Below are positions 46,659 through 55,467 of a stretch of 64,000 bases of DNA, one piece after another. Location of the stretch: the NCBI GenBank assembly GCA_023701245.1, contig JAMPXK010000001.1, positions 64,023 through 128,022 of the forward strand, read 5' to 3'. The notes beneath the pieces were generated by a model. That model saw nothing but the letters and a program-made list of their open reading frames with translations. It searched no databases and was not told the origin of the DNA. The number at the start of each line of letters is the position of its first letter. The stretch's first letter is position 1. Source of the stretch: Elusimicrobiales bacterium. GTDB taxonomy: Bacteria; Elusimicrobiota; Elusimicrobia; Elusimicrobiales; UBA9959. The position numbers were made by a program, and so were the translations under genes.

Positions 46659-48278
46659 ATGGGCAACAAATTCATAGAGAAGCACAGGCGGAAGTCCCTG
46701 CTCGCCTCGCTATTGTTCATTTTCCGGGGCCGCGGGAAGTTCGTAGCCATCCTGCTGATGGTCACCATACTTTCCGTTCCTTTCGTGATTTCCGGGGAGA
46801 CGCTCGGCCGTATCATAGAGCTGCGCCCCGTGGCCGCGTTCCTGCGCTCCATAGGCATGAGCAGCGTGGTCTCCTCGCTCAATCCCAAGTACTCCAACGA
46901 CCTGCTCAAGGCGGCGCTGGACAAGGCGGCGGAAGACAGCGCCAATAACTCCTTCTGGAACAAGTTCCTAAAGAGCATCAACGCCACGCTGCCCCCGGCG
47001 GGCAGCGGTTCCTCCATGGCCATGATCCGCGGCGGCGGGGATATTTTCGGCCTGCCGGAGATCAAGGACCCCAAGGGCGCCAAGGCCGGTCCCGGCCAGG
47101 TTAAGGGCGTGGTCAACGAGGAGGAGCGGGCGCGCGGCGAGACGGGCGACGAGGTCAACCTGGAGTCGCTCCTGGCCGGCGGGCCCGGCGGCGCGGGCGC
47201 TGACGGCGGGCTTTACGGAGATTTGATGGGGGAGAACCTGGCCGGCCGGTTCGGCGGTTCCAGCAATTCCCCTTACATGGGCAGCAGCATGATGGGCGGC
47301 GGGCCCTCCGTGGGCGGGCGCACGTCCGGCATGTACAACAAGGTTTACAGCCAGGCAGGCAGCAAGGTGCCGCTGCCCGGCAAGCCGGCCAAGGTCAATA
47401 CCAAGACCATGGGCCGCGTGTCGGGGTTCACCTGGAAGAACGTGGGCTACAAGAACAAGAACGCCAAGATGGACGTGAAGATAGGCAACCAGCGGCCTAT
47501 GTTCCAGCTGGCGCAGACCTTCGCCATGACGGCCACGGCCTTCAAGTCCAAGAGTTCCGCCACCGAGTACCAGGCCGCCTATACCGGCGCCACTTACGAC
47601 GGCAACGACGTGAACCTGGACGTGATGGAGACCGACGCTGCTGGCACGGTGGTGCCCGACACCGCCATGACCGGGGACCTTATAGACGGGGCCGTGGGCA
47701 TGCAGGACGCCGCCAAGCTGTGTTCCGACGCGCAGGGCACCAACGGCGCCAAAATGTCGGAAGACGGCAAGATGATAGACGATATTTCCAAGACGCTGGG
47801 CAAGCCGCCCAAGTGCTGCGGCAACGTGGATTCCTGGAACGGCAAGATAGACAGGATCATTTCGTACTGTCACGACTTCAACATCAACGAGGCCCAGTTG
47901 GCGGCCGCCTGCCAGAACAAGAGCAATCCCATGGACTGCGGCGGCTACAACAGCATGAAGATCAAGAAATGCTCGAAGCTCAAATGCTTCCTGAGCATCA
48001 TCATCGCCATCCTGATGATCATGATAGGCGGCTTCTTCGCCATGCCTTTCCTGGTCGCGGCCGGCGTGGGCATGCTGGTGTCTCAGCTGGTGCCCGGTAT
48101 CTTCGGCCAGATCCTGGGCGCTCTTATAACGCTGGGAGCCGGCCTCTTCATGGCGGGAGGGTTGGCCAACTTCATTACGGCCTCCCTGAAAGTGTCCATG
48201 GAAAATGTCCTGACCACCATAATGACCATCTCCGGCAAGATAGCCGGGACGGACGGCGGCGGGGACGAGGAATCTTAA
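46659..48278 (+). CDS. P5: membrane protein with Cys-rich segment and C-terminal TM block
   Basis: N-terminal TM VAILLMVTILSVPFVIS; about 8 Cys before the C-terminal TMs. Confidence 0.75.
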   Translation: MGNKFIEKHRRKSLLASLLFIFRGRGKFVAILLMVTILSVPFVISGETLGRIIELRPVAAFLRSIGMSSVVSSLNPKYSNDLLKAALDKAAEDSANNSFWNKFLKSINATLPPAGSGSSMAMIRGGGDIFGLPEIKDPKGAKAGPGQVKGVVNEEERARGETGDEVNLESLLAGGPGGAGADGGLYGDLMGENLAGRFGGSSNSPYMGSSMMGGGPSVGGRTSGMYNKVYSQAGSKVPLPGKPAKVNTKTMGRVSGFTWKNVGYKNKNAKMDVKIGNQRPMFQLAQTFAMTATAFKSKSSATEYQAAYTGATYDGNDVNLDVMETDAAGTVVPDTAMTGDLIDGAVGMQDAAKLCSDAQGTNGAKMSEDGKMIDDISKTLGKPPKCCGNVDSWNGKIDRIISYCHDFNINEAQLAAACQNKSNPMDCGGYNSMKIKKCSKLKCFLSIIIAILMIMIGGFFAMPFLVAAGVGMLVSQLVPGIFGQILGALITLGAGLFMAGGLANFITASLKVSMENVLTTIMTISGKIAGTDGGGDEES

Positions 48279-48592
48279 GCCCGTGGTAAAGCCGTACAGG
48301 AGGAAGCAGGTGCCGGACAACATCAGTGAGGCGGCGGAGTGAAGGTTTTCAGACCTGCGGAGTTTTCCTCCGGGAGCGCCCGGTAGGCGTTCCGGCTTTG
48401 CCGGCGGGCTTTTCTATGGTCTTTTTACGTCGTGTGGCGCCGTGGGCCTAAGGGCCCAGAAGGACAAGGGTCCAATGACACTTGGCTGCGGCGCGGATAT
48501 TAGGTACATTATAATCGGAAAGGTGTAATGCCGCTTTTCAGGCTTGGTATATTAATAGGAACGTCAGTTAAATCGCGGACCCGGAGGCAGTT

Positions 48593-51500
48593 ATGAACTT
48601 CTACAACGAAGATGAGAAAAAGGACGGGGCGCCGGTATCTCCCGGGGCGTCTTTCAATAAAAAGTCCTCCTTTGGAAAAGCGCCGCTTTTCTCCAGGAAC
48701 GCAGGCGGCCTGATGGACCGCATCAAGAACCTGTCGCGCAAGGACATGGCTTTCGTGGGTATAGGGCTCAGCGTGCTGGTGATGGCGCCGGTGGCCGAGT
48801 ACATGATGTCCAAGCCTTCCAGCGACAACCTGCTGACCCCCGGTTTCGGTTCCAGGGAAGGCGGCTCCGTTTCCGGCCTTTACGAACCCGGCATAAACGC
48901 TCTCAGCCAGGGTTCCGCAGACGGTTCCGGAGAAGTGATAACCCCGCTCAGTTCCCGCGACCCCGCGTCGCTGATCCTGGGTTCGCAGCCGGCCGCGCCG
49001 GCCGCTCCTCCGCCCGCTCCGCCCGCCACGACTTTCCGCGATTCCATGAAGGACGTGGGCCGCGCGGCTTTCTCCGAGGCCTCCAAGGCTGCGCCCTCGC
49101 CTACGCCCATTCCCAAGATGCAGGCGGCGCTGCGCAACTTCGGCTCCTTCTTCAGCGGCGGCGACAGCACCCGCACTTCCGGCGGCCTGAGCGGCGGCAA
49201 GATCATAGACGACGCCAAGTCCGCCTCTTCCAAAGCGGCCAAGCGCTCCATGGTAGGTCCCGTGGCCATGCCCGGCTACAAGGGCGTGGCTTCCAATACC
49301 CCTAACAGTTCCTCCAAGGGCGCTTTCGAAAAGCTCCGCTCCGCGGCCGATAAGGCGGCCGGCAACTTCACCGGCGGGTCCGCCGTAAGCGCGCTGGACA
49401 AAGCCGCGGCCGATTCCCTTAACCTCGGTGCGGGCGGCGGCGGCATGGGCTACGGCAACGAGTCTGAAAAGACCGCCAAGACTTCCGGCAACACCAACAA
49501 GTACGACCGCAACCGCTCCGGCGAGTCGCTCGCCGAGATGATGGCCAAGCAGCGCGCGCAGAAAGCGCTGGAATGGGAGTTCTATAAGAAGTACGAGATC
49601 CCCAAGCAGCTTATCAATGCCATTCTCACCGGCATCACAGGTCCCCTTACGGAAATGGTGTCCGGCAGTATGAAGACCATTCTGGGCATGAATCCGGGGC
49701 CCGCGCCCAAGTGCTGGAACCCGGCCGAGTGTCCGGATGGTACCAGTTGCGGCCAGGCCGCGCGCGACGCCTGGGGCGCCAACTGGGCCGCCACGCATAA
49801 ATTGACCGAGCTCTGCTCCCGCGGCGGCGGGCCTGTCGTATACGGCAGCAAGGTCGGTAAAGATTCCGCTATAAGCATGGCAGAGGTCTGCGTCTGCGGT
49901 AAGGGCGGTTCTCCTACCGTCGGTGGCGGTTCCACGCCTCCCGGCGGTACTCCGCCCGCCCCGGGCCAACCTCCCGCTCCGGGCCAACCTCCCGCTCCGG
50001 GTCAGCCTCCCGCTCCCGGTCAGCCTCCCGCTCCCGGTCAGCCCCCGGCCGCCGGCAATACCACGGTCCCGGCTTCCGATTCCGCGGTCTTTTCCGCCTA
50101 TGACGACGCGTTGCGCGGCATAGTTGCCAAGACCCTGGAAATAGAAAGGGCCCTTGCCGGGGAAACCCGCAATCCCGCACAGATGACCGAGCATTTCAAG
50201 AACTTGGACAGCCGGTTCGACAGTCTTAATGCCGCCGGCAATGGCCAGTTGAGAGCCGCCTTTACCCGGCTGGGCTCCGAGGCCGCGGAGGCGGCCCAGG
50301 CTTACCACAACCTGGCCAACGCCAAGCAGGGTGAATTCCAGACCCTGGCCGGCGAGCACCGCGTCTATTCCCGGGCGGTTACCCGCATAGAGGCCGATAT
50401 CGCAGCTACCAGGCTTCAGACCAAGGTAGACGCTGCCACCGGCGCGCAGGCGGATCCGATCGCCGCCGGCAGCCGCGTTAGAGAGGTGGTTGCCGCTCAC
50501 AGAGAGTACATAGACCCTAAAGTGGCCGGCGCCCGCGGCCTGGTAGAGGCTCATGCCAAGATCGCTCCCGCGCTGGTGCAGCAGGCCGGCCAGTCCTCCG
50601 GGATCGCTAATTCCCTTCTGACCAACCACTCCGGTGTCGTAGCTTCCGCCAAGGGCATACTTTCCCAGGAAAGCCTGGCCCAGCCGGCCAAGCTCAGCCA
50701 GGCCACCGGCCGCCCCGCCGTGCAGGTGGCCGCCCCCGCGGCTCCCGCAGCTGCTCCCGCCGCCGGAGAAGCGCAGCCTGCCGCCTCCCAGCCGGACCGC
50801 CAGGCCGCCGAGCCCGCAGCCGCGGATAACGCCACTGCTCCGCTGAAAACGGTGGTGCTGACCTTGCGCGCCGCCAAGTGGGAGGGCCTGTGGCAGCCGC
50901 CTCACCCGCTTGACGCCACCGATGCCCATACGGCAGAGGCAGCCGCCTGGTCCGCCTTCGAGAACAGCCTCTCTGCGGAAACTCCCGCGACCCTCGCTCC
51001 CGCGGCTAATTTCGTGGCCGCGGCCGACCGCAACATGAAGATAAAGTCCGTGTCGGTGGATAAGGCCGGGGACCTTTCCGGCAACGTGACCAGCATGATG
51101 ACCACGGCCAGGGAACATATCTCCACAGCCAAGACTGCCATCATGCTGCGCGTCAGCGACTGCTATTTCAGCGAAGCCGGCTGCACAGGCACCACGCCCG
51201 CGCAGCCGCCGGCCCCGCCGCAACCGCCGGCCCAGCCTCCCGCCCCGGTGAGGCCGCCCGCCCCGCGTCCTACGAATCCTCCCGCCACTAACCCGGCGCC
51301 GCGTCCCACGGTGGACCAGCAGAAGCTGAACGGCTACCGCAGTGAGATCGTGGCCCGCAACCAGACCATCAGCGAGCGCAAGGCCGAACTGACCACGGCC
51401 GAGGCGCGGCTTGCCGCGGCCAACTCCAATTACGCCGACAGGAACAGCCAGTGCGGCCACATCCTCTCGGTGCACCAGACCGCTTGCATAAACAACCTGC

Positions 51501-51640
51501 GGGCCAAGGTTTCTGAGGCCACGCGCCTGCGCGACGCGGCCGTCACTAACCTGCGGACCACCAGCGGGGCCTGCGTGTCGTTCTATAATGGTCTGCCGCA
51601 GAATTACAAGCGCTACATCACTACCCGCTGCGAGCAATAA
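48593..51640 (+). CDS. P6: 1015-aa membrane-anchored protein with Pro-rich repeats and Cys-rich segment
   Basis: TM FVGIGLSVLVMAPVAEYMM; APGQPP x5; KCWNPAECPDGTSC...VCVCG; long Ala-rich helical regions. Confidence 0.75.
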   Translation: MNFYNEDEKKDGAPVSPGASFNKKSSFGKAPLFSRNAGGLMDRIKNLSRKDMAFVGIGLSVLVMAPVAEYMMSKPSSDNLLTPGFGSREGGSVSGLYEPGINALSQGSADGSGEVITPLSSRDPASLILGSQPAAPAAPPPAPPATTFRDSMKDVGRAAFSEASKAAPSPTPIPKMQAALRNFGSFFSGGDSTRTSGGLSGGKIIDDAKSASSKAAKRSMVGPVAMPGYKGVASNTPNSSSKGAFEKLRSAADKAAGNFTGGSAVSALDKAAADSLNLGAGGGGMGYGNESEKTAKTSGNTNKYDRNRSGESLAEMMAKQRAQKALEWEFYKKYEIPKQLINAILTGITGPLTEMVSGSMKTILGMNPGPAPKCWNPAECPDGTSCGQAARDAWGANWAATHKLTELCSRGGGPVVYGSKVGKDSAISMAEVCVCGKGGSPTVGGGSTPPGGTPPAPGQPPAPGQPPAPGQPPAPGQPPAPGQPPAAGNTTVPASDSAVFSAYDDALRGIVAKTLEIERALAGETRNPAQMTEHFKNLDSRFDSLNAAGNGQLRAAFTRLGSEAAEAAQAYHNLANAKQGEFQTLAGEHRVYSRAVTRIEADIAATRLQTKVDAATGAQADPIAAGSRVREVVAAHREYIDPKVAGARGLVEAHAKIAPALVQQAGQSSGIANSLLTNHSGVVASAKGILSQESLAQPAKLSQATGRPAVQVAAPAAPAAAPAAGEAQPAASQPDRQAAEPAAADNATAPLKTVVLTLRAAKWEGLWQPPHPLDATDAHTAEAAAWSAFENSLSAETPATLAPAANFVAAADRNMKIKSVSVDKAGDLSGNVTSMMTTAREHISTAKTAIMLRVSDCYFSEAGCTGTTPAQPPAPPQPPAQPPAPVRPPAPRPTNPPATNPAPRPTVDQQKLNGYRSEIVARNQTISERKAELTTAEARLAAANSNYADRNSQCGHILSVHQTACINNLRAKVSEATRLRDAAVTNLRTTSGACVSFYNGLPQNYKRYITTRCEQ
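49958..50047 (+). repeat. Five 18-bp tandem units encoding APGQPP
   Basis: gccccgggccaacctccc / gctccgggccaacctccc / gctccgggtcagcctccc / gctcccggtcagcctccc / gctcccggtcagcccccg. Confidence 0.9.
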
Positions 51641-51661
51641 TTCGCCGGCGGCACCGGAAGA

Positions 51662-51692
51662 CCCCGCGGCCCGCGCCGCGGGGTTTTTCTTT
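51662..51692 (+). terminator. Rho-independent terminator after P6
   Basis: CCCCGCGG...CCGCGGGG then TTTTTCTTTT. Confidence 0.85.
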
Positions 51693-51753
51693 TGTGGGGG
51701 GCGGCAAAATCGTATAATGTATATGGATTTAACGGCTTGGTCAGGAGGGCGCT

Positions 51754-52791
51754 ATGCCCAGGATGAAGAAGTCCGACTACCTTAAAGATACTGTAAAGCA
51801 CATAGAGATCTCCAAGTACGGCGTGGTGCCCCTGGTGGACGCCATGGGGGACATGGCTTTTACCGCCCGGGACCTGGCCCGCGCCGCCAGGATCTACGAC
51901 AAGATGCTTTCCGACCGGAACTGCTCGGTCATCCTGACGCTGGCCGGTTCGCTGTTCTCGGCCGGGCTCAAGAAAGTGGTGGTGGACCTGGTGCGCCGCA
52001 ACATGGTGGACGCCATAGTTTCCACCGGTGCCATCATGGTGGACCAGGACTTTTTCGAAGGCCTGGGCTTTCGGCATTACAAGGGCACGGCCCACAACAT
52101 AGACGACAACGAACTGCGCGAACTGAAAATAGACCGGATCTACGACACCTTTATAGACGAGGACGAACTGCGCGTCTGCGACCAGACCACCCGCAAGATA
52201 GCGGACTCGCTGGAGCCCCGCCCCTATTCTTCCCGGGAGTTCCTGGAAGAGATGGGCCGCTACCTCTCCAAACACGGCAAGACCAAGGATTCCGTGGTAC
52301 TGGCCGCCTACGAAAAGCGCGTCCCCATCTTCGTGCCTGCCTTCTCCGACTGCTCCGCCGGCTTCGGCATGGTGGAGCACCAGTGGAACAACCCGGCCAA
52401 GCACATGTCCATGGACTCCGCCAAGGATTTCCTCGAGCTCACCCGGCTCAAGATCGAGGCCCGCGACACCGGCCTGCTGATGATAGGCGGCGGCGTGCCC
52501 AAGAACTTCGTGCAGGACACCGTAGTGGCCGCGGATATCCTCGGCGAGGCCGCCCCTATGCACAAGTACGCCGTCCAGGTGACGGTGGCCGACGTGCGCG
52601 ACGGCGCCCTGTCCTCCTCCACGCTCAAAGAGGCCAGTTCCTGGGGCAAGGTGGAGACCGTCCACGAGCAGATGGTGTATTCGGAAGCCACCCTGGCCTT
52701 CCCGCTTATCGCCGGCTACGCATACCACAAGAAGTCCTGGAAGAACCGCAAGGCCCGCAACTATTCTGATTTCCTTAACAAGGCTGCCTGA
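51754..52791 (+). CDS. Deoxyhypusine synthase-family protein
   Basis: LTLAGSLFSAGLKKVVVDLVRRNMVDAIVSTGA; SSWGK retaining the DHS catalytic-lysine context. Confidence 0.9.
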   Translation: MPRMKKSDYLKDTVKHIEISKYGVVPLVDAMGDMAFTARDLARAARIYDKMLSDRNCSVILTLAGSLFSAGLKKVVVDLVRRNMVDAIVSTGAIMVDQDFFEGLGFRHYKGTAHNIDDNELRELKIDRIYDTFIDEDELRVCDQTTRKIADSLEPRPYSSREFLEEMGRYLSKHGKTKDSVVLAAYEKRVPIFVPAFSDCSAGFGMVEHQWNNPAKHMSMDSAKDFLELTRLKIEARDTGLLMIGGGVPKNFVQDTVVAADILGEAAPMHKYAVQVTVADVRDGALSSSTLKEASSWGKVETVHEQMVYSEATLAFPLIAGYAYHKKSWKNRKARNYSDFLNKAA

Positions 52792-52824
52792 ACGTTTTGG
52801 GAAAAATAACCAAAGGGGACTAAA

Positions 52825-53688
52825 ATGAAAAAACTGCTGGTTTCTCTTACTCTGATAGCGGGCCTGGGCGCCAACGCCTCGGCCCTGTACTTCGACGGCG
52901 GCCTGACCGGCACTACCGGCCCGGACTACAGCGGCTACAAGCTCAACCTCCGCGTCGGCGAGGGAGACTTCGCCCTGGAGCCTTCCATTACCTCCTACAA
53001 GTACGATACCGCGGCCTATGACAACAAGACCTTCCGTACCTACGGCCTGCGCGGCGCGTGGGAGCAGGAAGCTTATACCGTGGGCGCCGAAGCCGGCACC
53101 ACTCCCGAAGTGAACGGCTACAAGAACGTGTACGCCGGCGGCGACGTCACCTTCTCGCTGACCCCGACCTCCGGCGGCAAGTCCCGCCTGGCCGGCCCCG
53201 GTTCCCGCTCCGTCGCCGGCGGCGGCAAAGGCGTGACCCGCGTGGACGTGGGCGCCGCCCTCAAGCATACCGCCCATACCCAGAAGGTGCTGACCGTGGA
53301 GAACGAGACCAGCCAGACCGAGGCCACCCTCTTCGCGGGCGCCAAGGTGCTGATGCTCAACCTCTCCGCCTCCTACACCCGCTACGCCTACGGCGACGAG
53401 GACGCGACGCCCCAGGGCTTCGTGCCCGGCCTCAACTTCGCCCTGGCCGCCAAGCCCAGGTCCAGCGTGAGCGCCCGCGTGGACATCCCGGCCACCATCC
53501 CCATGGTGACGCCTTTCGCCGGCTACACCACCACCAAGTACAAGGGCGGCGTGAAGGACAGCTCGGCCGTCACGCTGGGCGGCTACGTGGACCTCAGCAT
53601 GCTGGTGGTCAACGTGGCTTACCAGATCTTCGACCAGGGTTCCGCCAACGACAGCTTCGTTTCCATCGGCGCCGGCCTGAAGTTCTAA
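52825..53688 (+). CDS. Exported outer-membrane beta-barrel-like protein
   Basis: Signal peptide MKKLLVSLTLIAGLGANASA; alternating strands; terminal aromatic (GAGLKF). Confidence 0.65.
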   Translation: MKKLLVSLTLIAGLGANASALYFDGGLTGTTGPDYSGYKLNLRVGEGDFALEPSITSYKYDTAAYDNKTFRTYGLRGAWEQEAYTVGAEAGTTPEVNGYKNVYAGGDVTFSLTPTSGGKSRLAGPGSRSVAGGGKGVTRVDVGAALKHTAHTQKVLTVENETSQTEATLFAGAKVLMLNLSASYTRYAYGDEDATPQGFVPGLNFALAAKPRSSVSARVDIPATIPMVTPFAGYTTTKYKGGVKDSSAVTLGGYVDLSMLVVNVAYQIFDQGSANDSFVSIGAGLKF

Positions 53689-53756
53689 GCCCCGCCTCCT
53701 GCCCGGCGTGGAGGCGCGGCCTCCACGCCTTTCGGTAAAGCGCTGCCGGTCCAATT

Positions 53757-55460
53757 ATGTCCTACGAAAACCTCGCTACCAAATACCGCCCCGGAGACCT
53801 CGGCGAGGTCATGGGGCAGGAAACCATCAAGACCACGCTCCAGAACGCCGTTAAACTGGGCCGCGTGGCCCACTCCTACGTCTTCTACGGCCCCCGCGGC
53901 TGCGGCAAGACCACCATAGCGAGGATCCTGGCCAAGACGCTCAACTGCCAGCACACCAAGGACGGGGCCCCCTGCGGCAAATGCCCTTCCTGCCTGGAGA
54001 TAGCCGAAAGCAAGTCCATAGACGTCATAGAGATAGACGCCGCCTCCAACACCGGGGTGGACAAGGTGCGCAGCGTCATCATAGACCAGGTGGGCTTCGC
54101 GCCTTCCCGCGATAAGTACAAGGTGTACATCCTCGACGAGGTCCACATGCTTTCCACCGGCGCGTTCAACGCGCTGCTCAAGACCGTGGAAGAGCCCCCT
54201 GCCCACGTGGTGTTCATCATGGCCACCACCGAGCAGCATAAGGTGCCGGCCACCATCCTTTCCCGCTCCCAGTGTTTCCGGTTCCGCCCCATCTCCGAGG
54301 CCGACATCGTGGCCCGCCTGGAGGAAGTCACCAAGGCGGAGAAGATCAAGGCCGATCCCGAGGCCCTGCGCCTCATAGCCCGCTCCGCCGGCGGCGCCAT
54401 GCGCGACGGCCTGACCATGCTCGACCGCGCCGCCTCTTTCGGTCACGGCGAGGTGCGCACCGCGGTGGTCAACGAACTGCTGGGGCATCCCGACCATGAG
54501 CTGGTCAACTCCCTGGCCGTGGCGCTGGCCGCCCGCGACGCCAAGGCGCTGCACGCCGCTTTCGACAAGCTCAACTCCGAGGGCTACGACGTGCTGACGG
54601 CCCTGCGCGAATTGCGCAACAACCTCGCCGCCGCCTTCCTGACCGCTCAGGGGTTTGGCGGGGGGGAAGCTGTAAAAGGCCTGCCCAAGGACACCGCCCC
54701 CGCCTCGCTCGCCAGGCTTTCGCGCAAGGTGAACGCGGTCATAGAGGAGATAAAGTTCTCCGACGCCCCGGCCCTGGCCGCCGAGGTGGCCCTCTTCACC
54801 CTTATCGAAGTGCCGCAGGACCTGGACGGCCTGGTGCGGCGTCTGGAGGGGATGGAGGCGCGCCTGGCCTCCGGCGCGGCACCCGAACAGCCGCCAGCCC
54901 CCGCTCAAAAAAAAACTGAAAATGTAGCGCGCCCGCCGGTTTCCGCCCCGGCGCCCGCCCCGCGCCAGGAGCCCGCGCCGGAGCCGGCCGCCGCCGCCCC
55001 GGCCGCGGTGCCCGCCGACGCCTGGAAAAAACTGCTCGGCCAGGTGGCCTCAAAAAGGCCGTCCCTCTACAATATCCTTCTCTCCGTAAAGATCGTATTC
55101 ACTACCGCCGCCAAGTGGCGCCTGGTAACCGCCAATAAGTTCGAGGCCGGCATGCTGGAAACCGCCCGCCCGGAACTGGAAGAGCTGCTGGCGCGCTACG
55201 CCGGCACGAAGATAACCCTGGTGCCGGAGCATTCGCAGGCGCCAGTAGCCGGCGCCCAGGCCATGCCGGAGCCGGCCGACGGGGACTACGGCGACGAGGC
55301 CGTGGTGAACGACGACCTGGAGGCCGAGGCGGCTCACGAAGCGCCGTCCGCCCATAAGGCCCCGGCGGCCAGGCAGGTGTCCGGCGAGAGCGAGCCGGAG
55401 CTCAAGCACCTGGCGAAGGTCTTCCACGGCAGGATAACCCGCATCGACAAGGTAAAGTGA
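53757..55460 (+). CDS. dnaX: DNA polymerase III subunits gamma/tau
   Basis: HSYVFYGPRGCGKTTIARILAKTLNC; CGKCPSC; DEVHMLSTGAFNALLKTVEEPP. Confidence 0.96.
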   Translation: MSYENLATKYRPGDLGEVMGQETIKTTLQNAVKLGRVAHSYVFYGPRGCGKTTIARILAKTLNCQHTKDGAPCGKCPSCLEIAESKSIDVIEIDAASNTGVDKVRSVIIDQVGFAPSRDKYKVYILDEVHMLSTGAFNALLKTVEEPPAHVVFIMATTEQHKVPATILSRSQCFRFRPISEADIVARLEEVTKAEKIKADPEALRLIARSAGGAMRDGLTMLDRAASFGHGEVRTAVVNELLGHPDHELVNSLAVALAARDAKALHAAFDKLNSEGYDVLTALRELRNNLAAAFLTAQGFGGGEAVKGLPKDTAPASLARLSRKVNAVIEEIKFSDAPALAAEVALFTLIEVPQDLDGLVRRLEGMEARLASGAAPEQPPAPAQKKTENVARPPVSAPAPAPRQEPAPEPAAAAPAAVPADAWKKLLGQVASKRPSLYNILLSVKIVFTTAAKWRLVTANKFEAGMLETARPELEELLARYAGTKITLVPEHSQAPVAGAQAMPEPADGDYGDEAVVNDDLEAEAAHEAPSAHKAPAARQVSGESEPELKHLAKVFHGRITRIDKVK

Positions 55461-55467
55461 CGCTTTA

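Noticed and set aside
49958-50047. Tandem 18-bp repeats considered as CRISPR-like
   Set aside because: No spacers; repeats are in frame and encode APGQPP within P6.
48509-51637. 1042-aa minus-strand ORF antisense to P6
   Set aside because: Shadow of GC-rich low-complexity coding; repetitive G/R/A composition, no domain, no RBS-led start. P6 has a TM, repeats and a downstream terminator in the right orientation.
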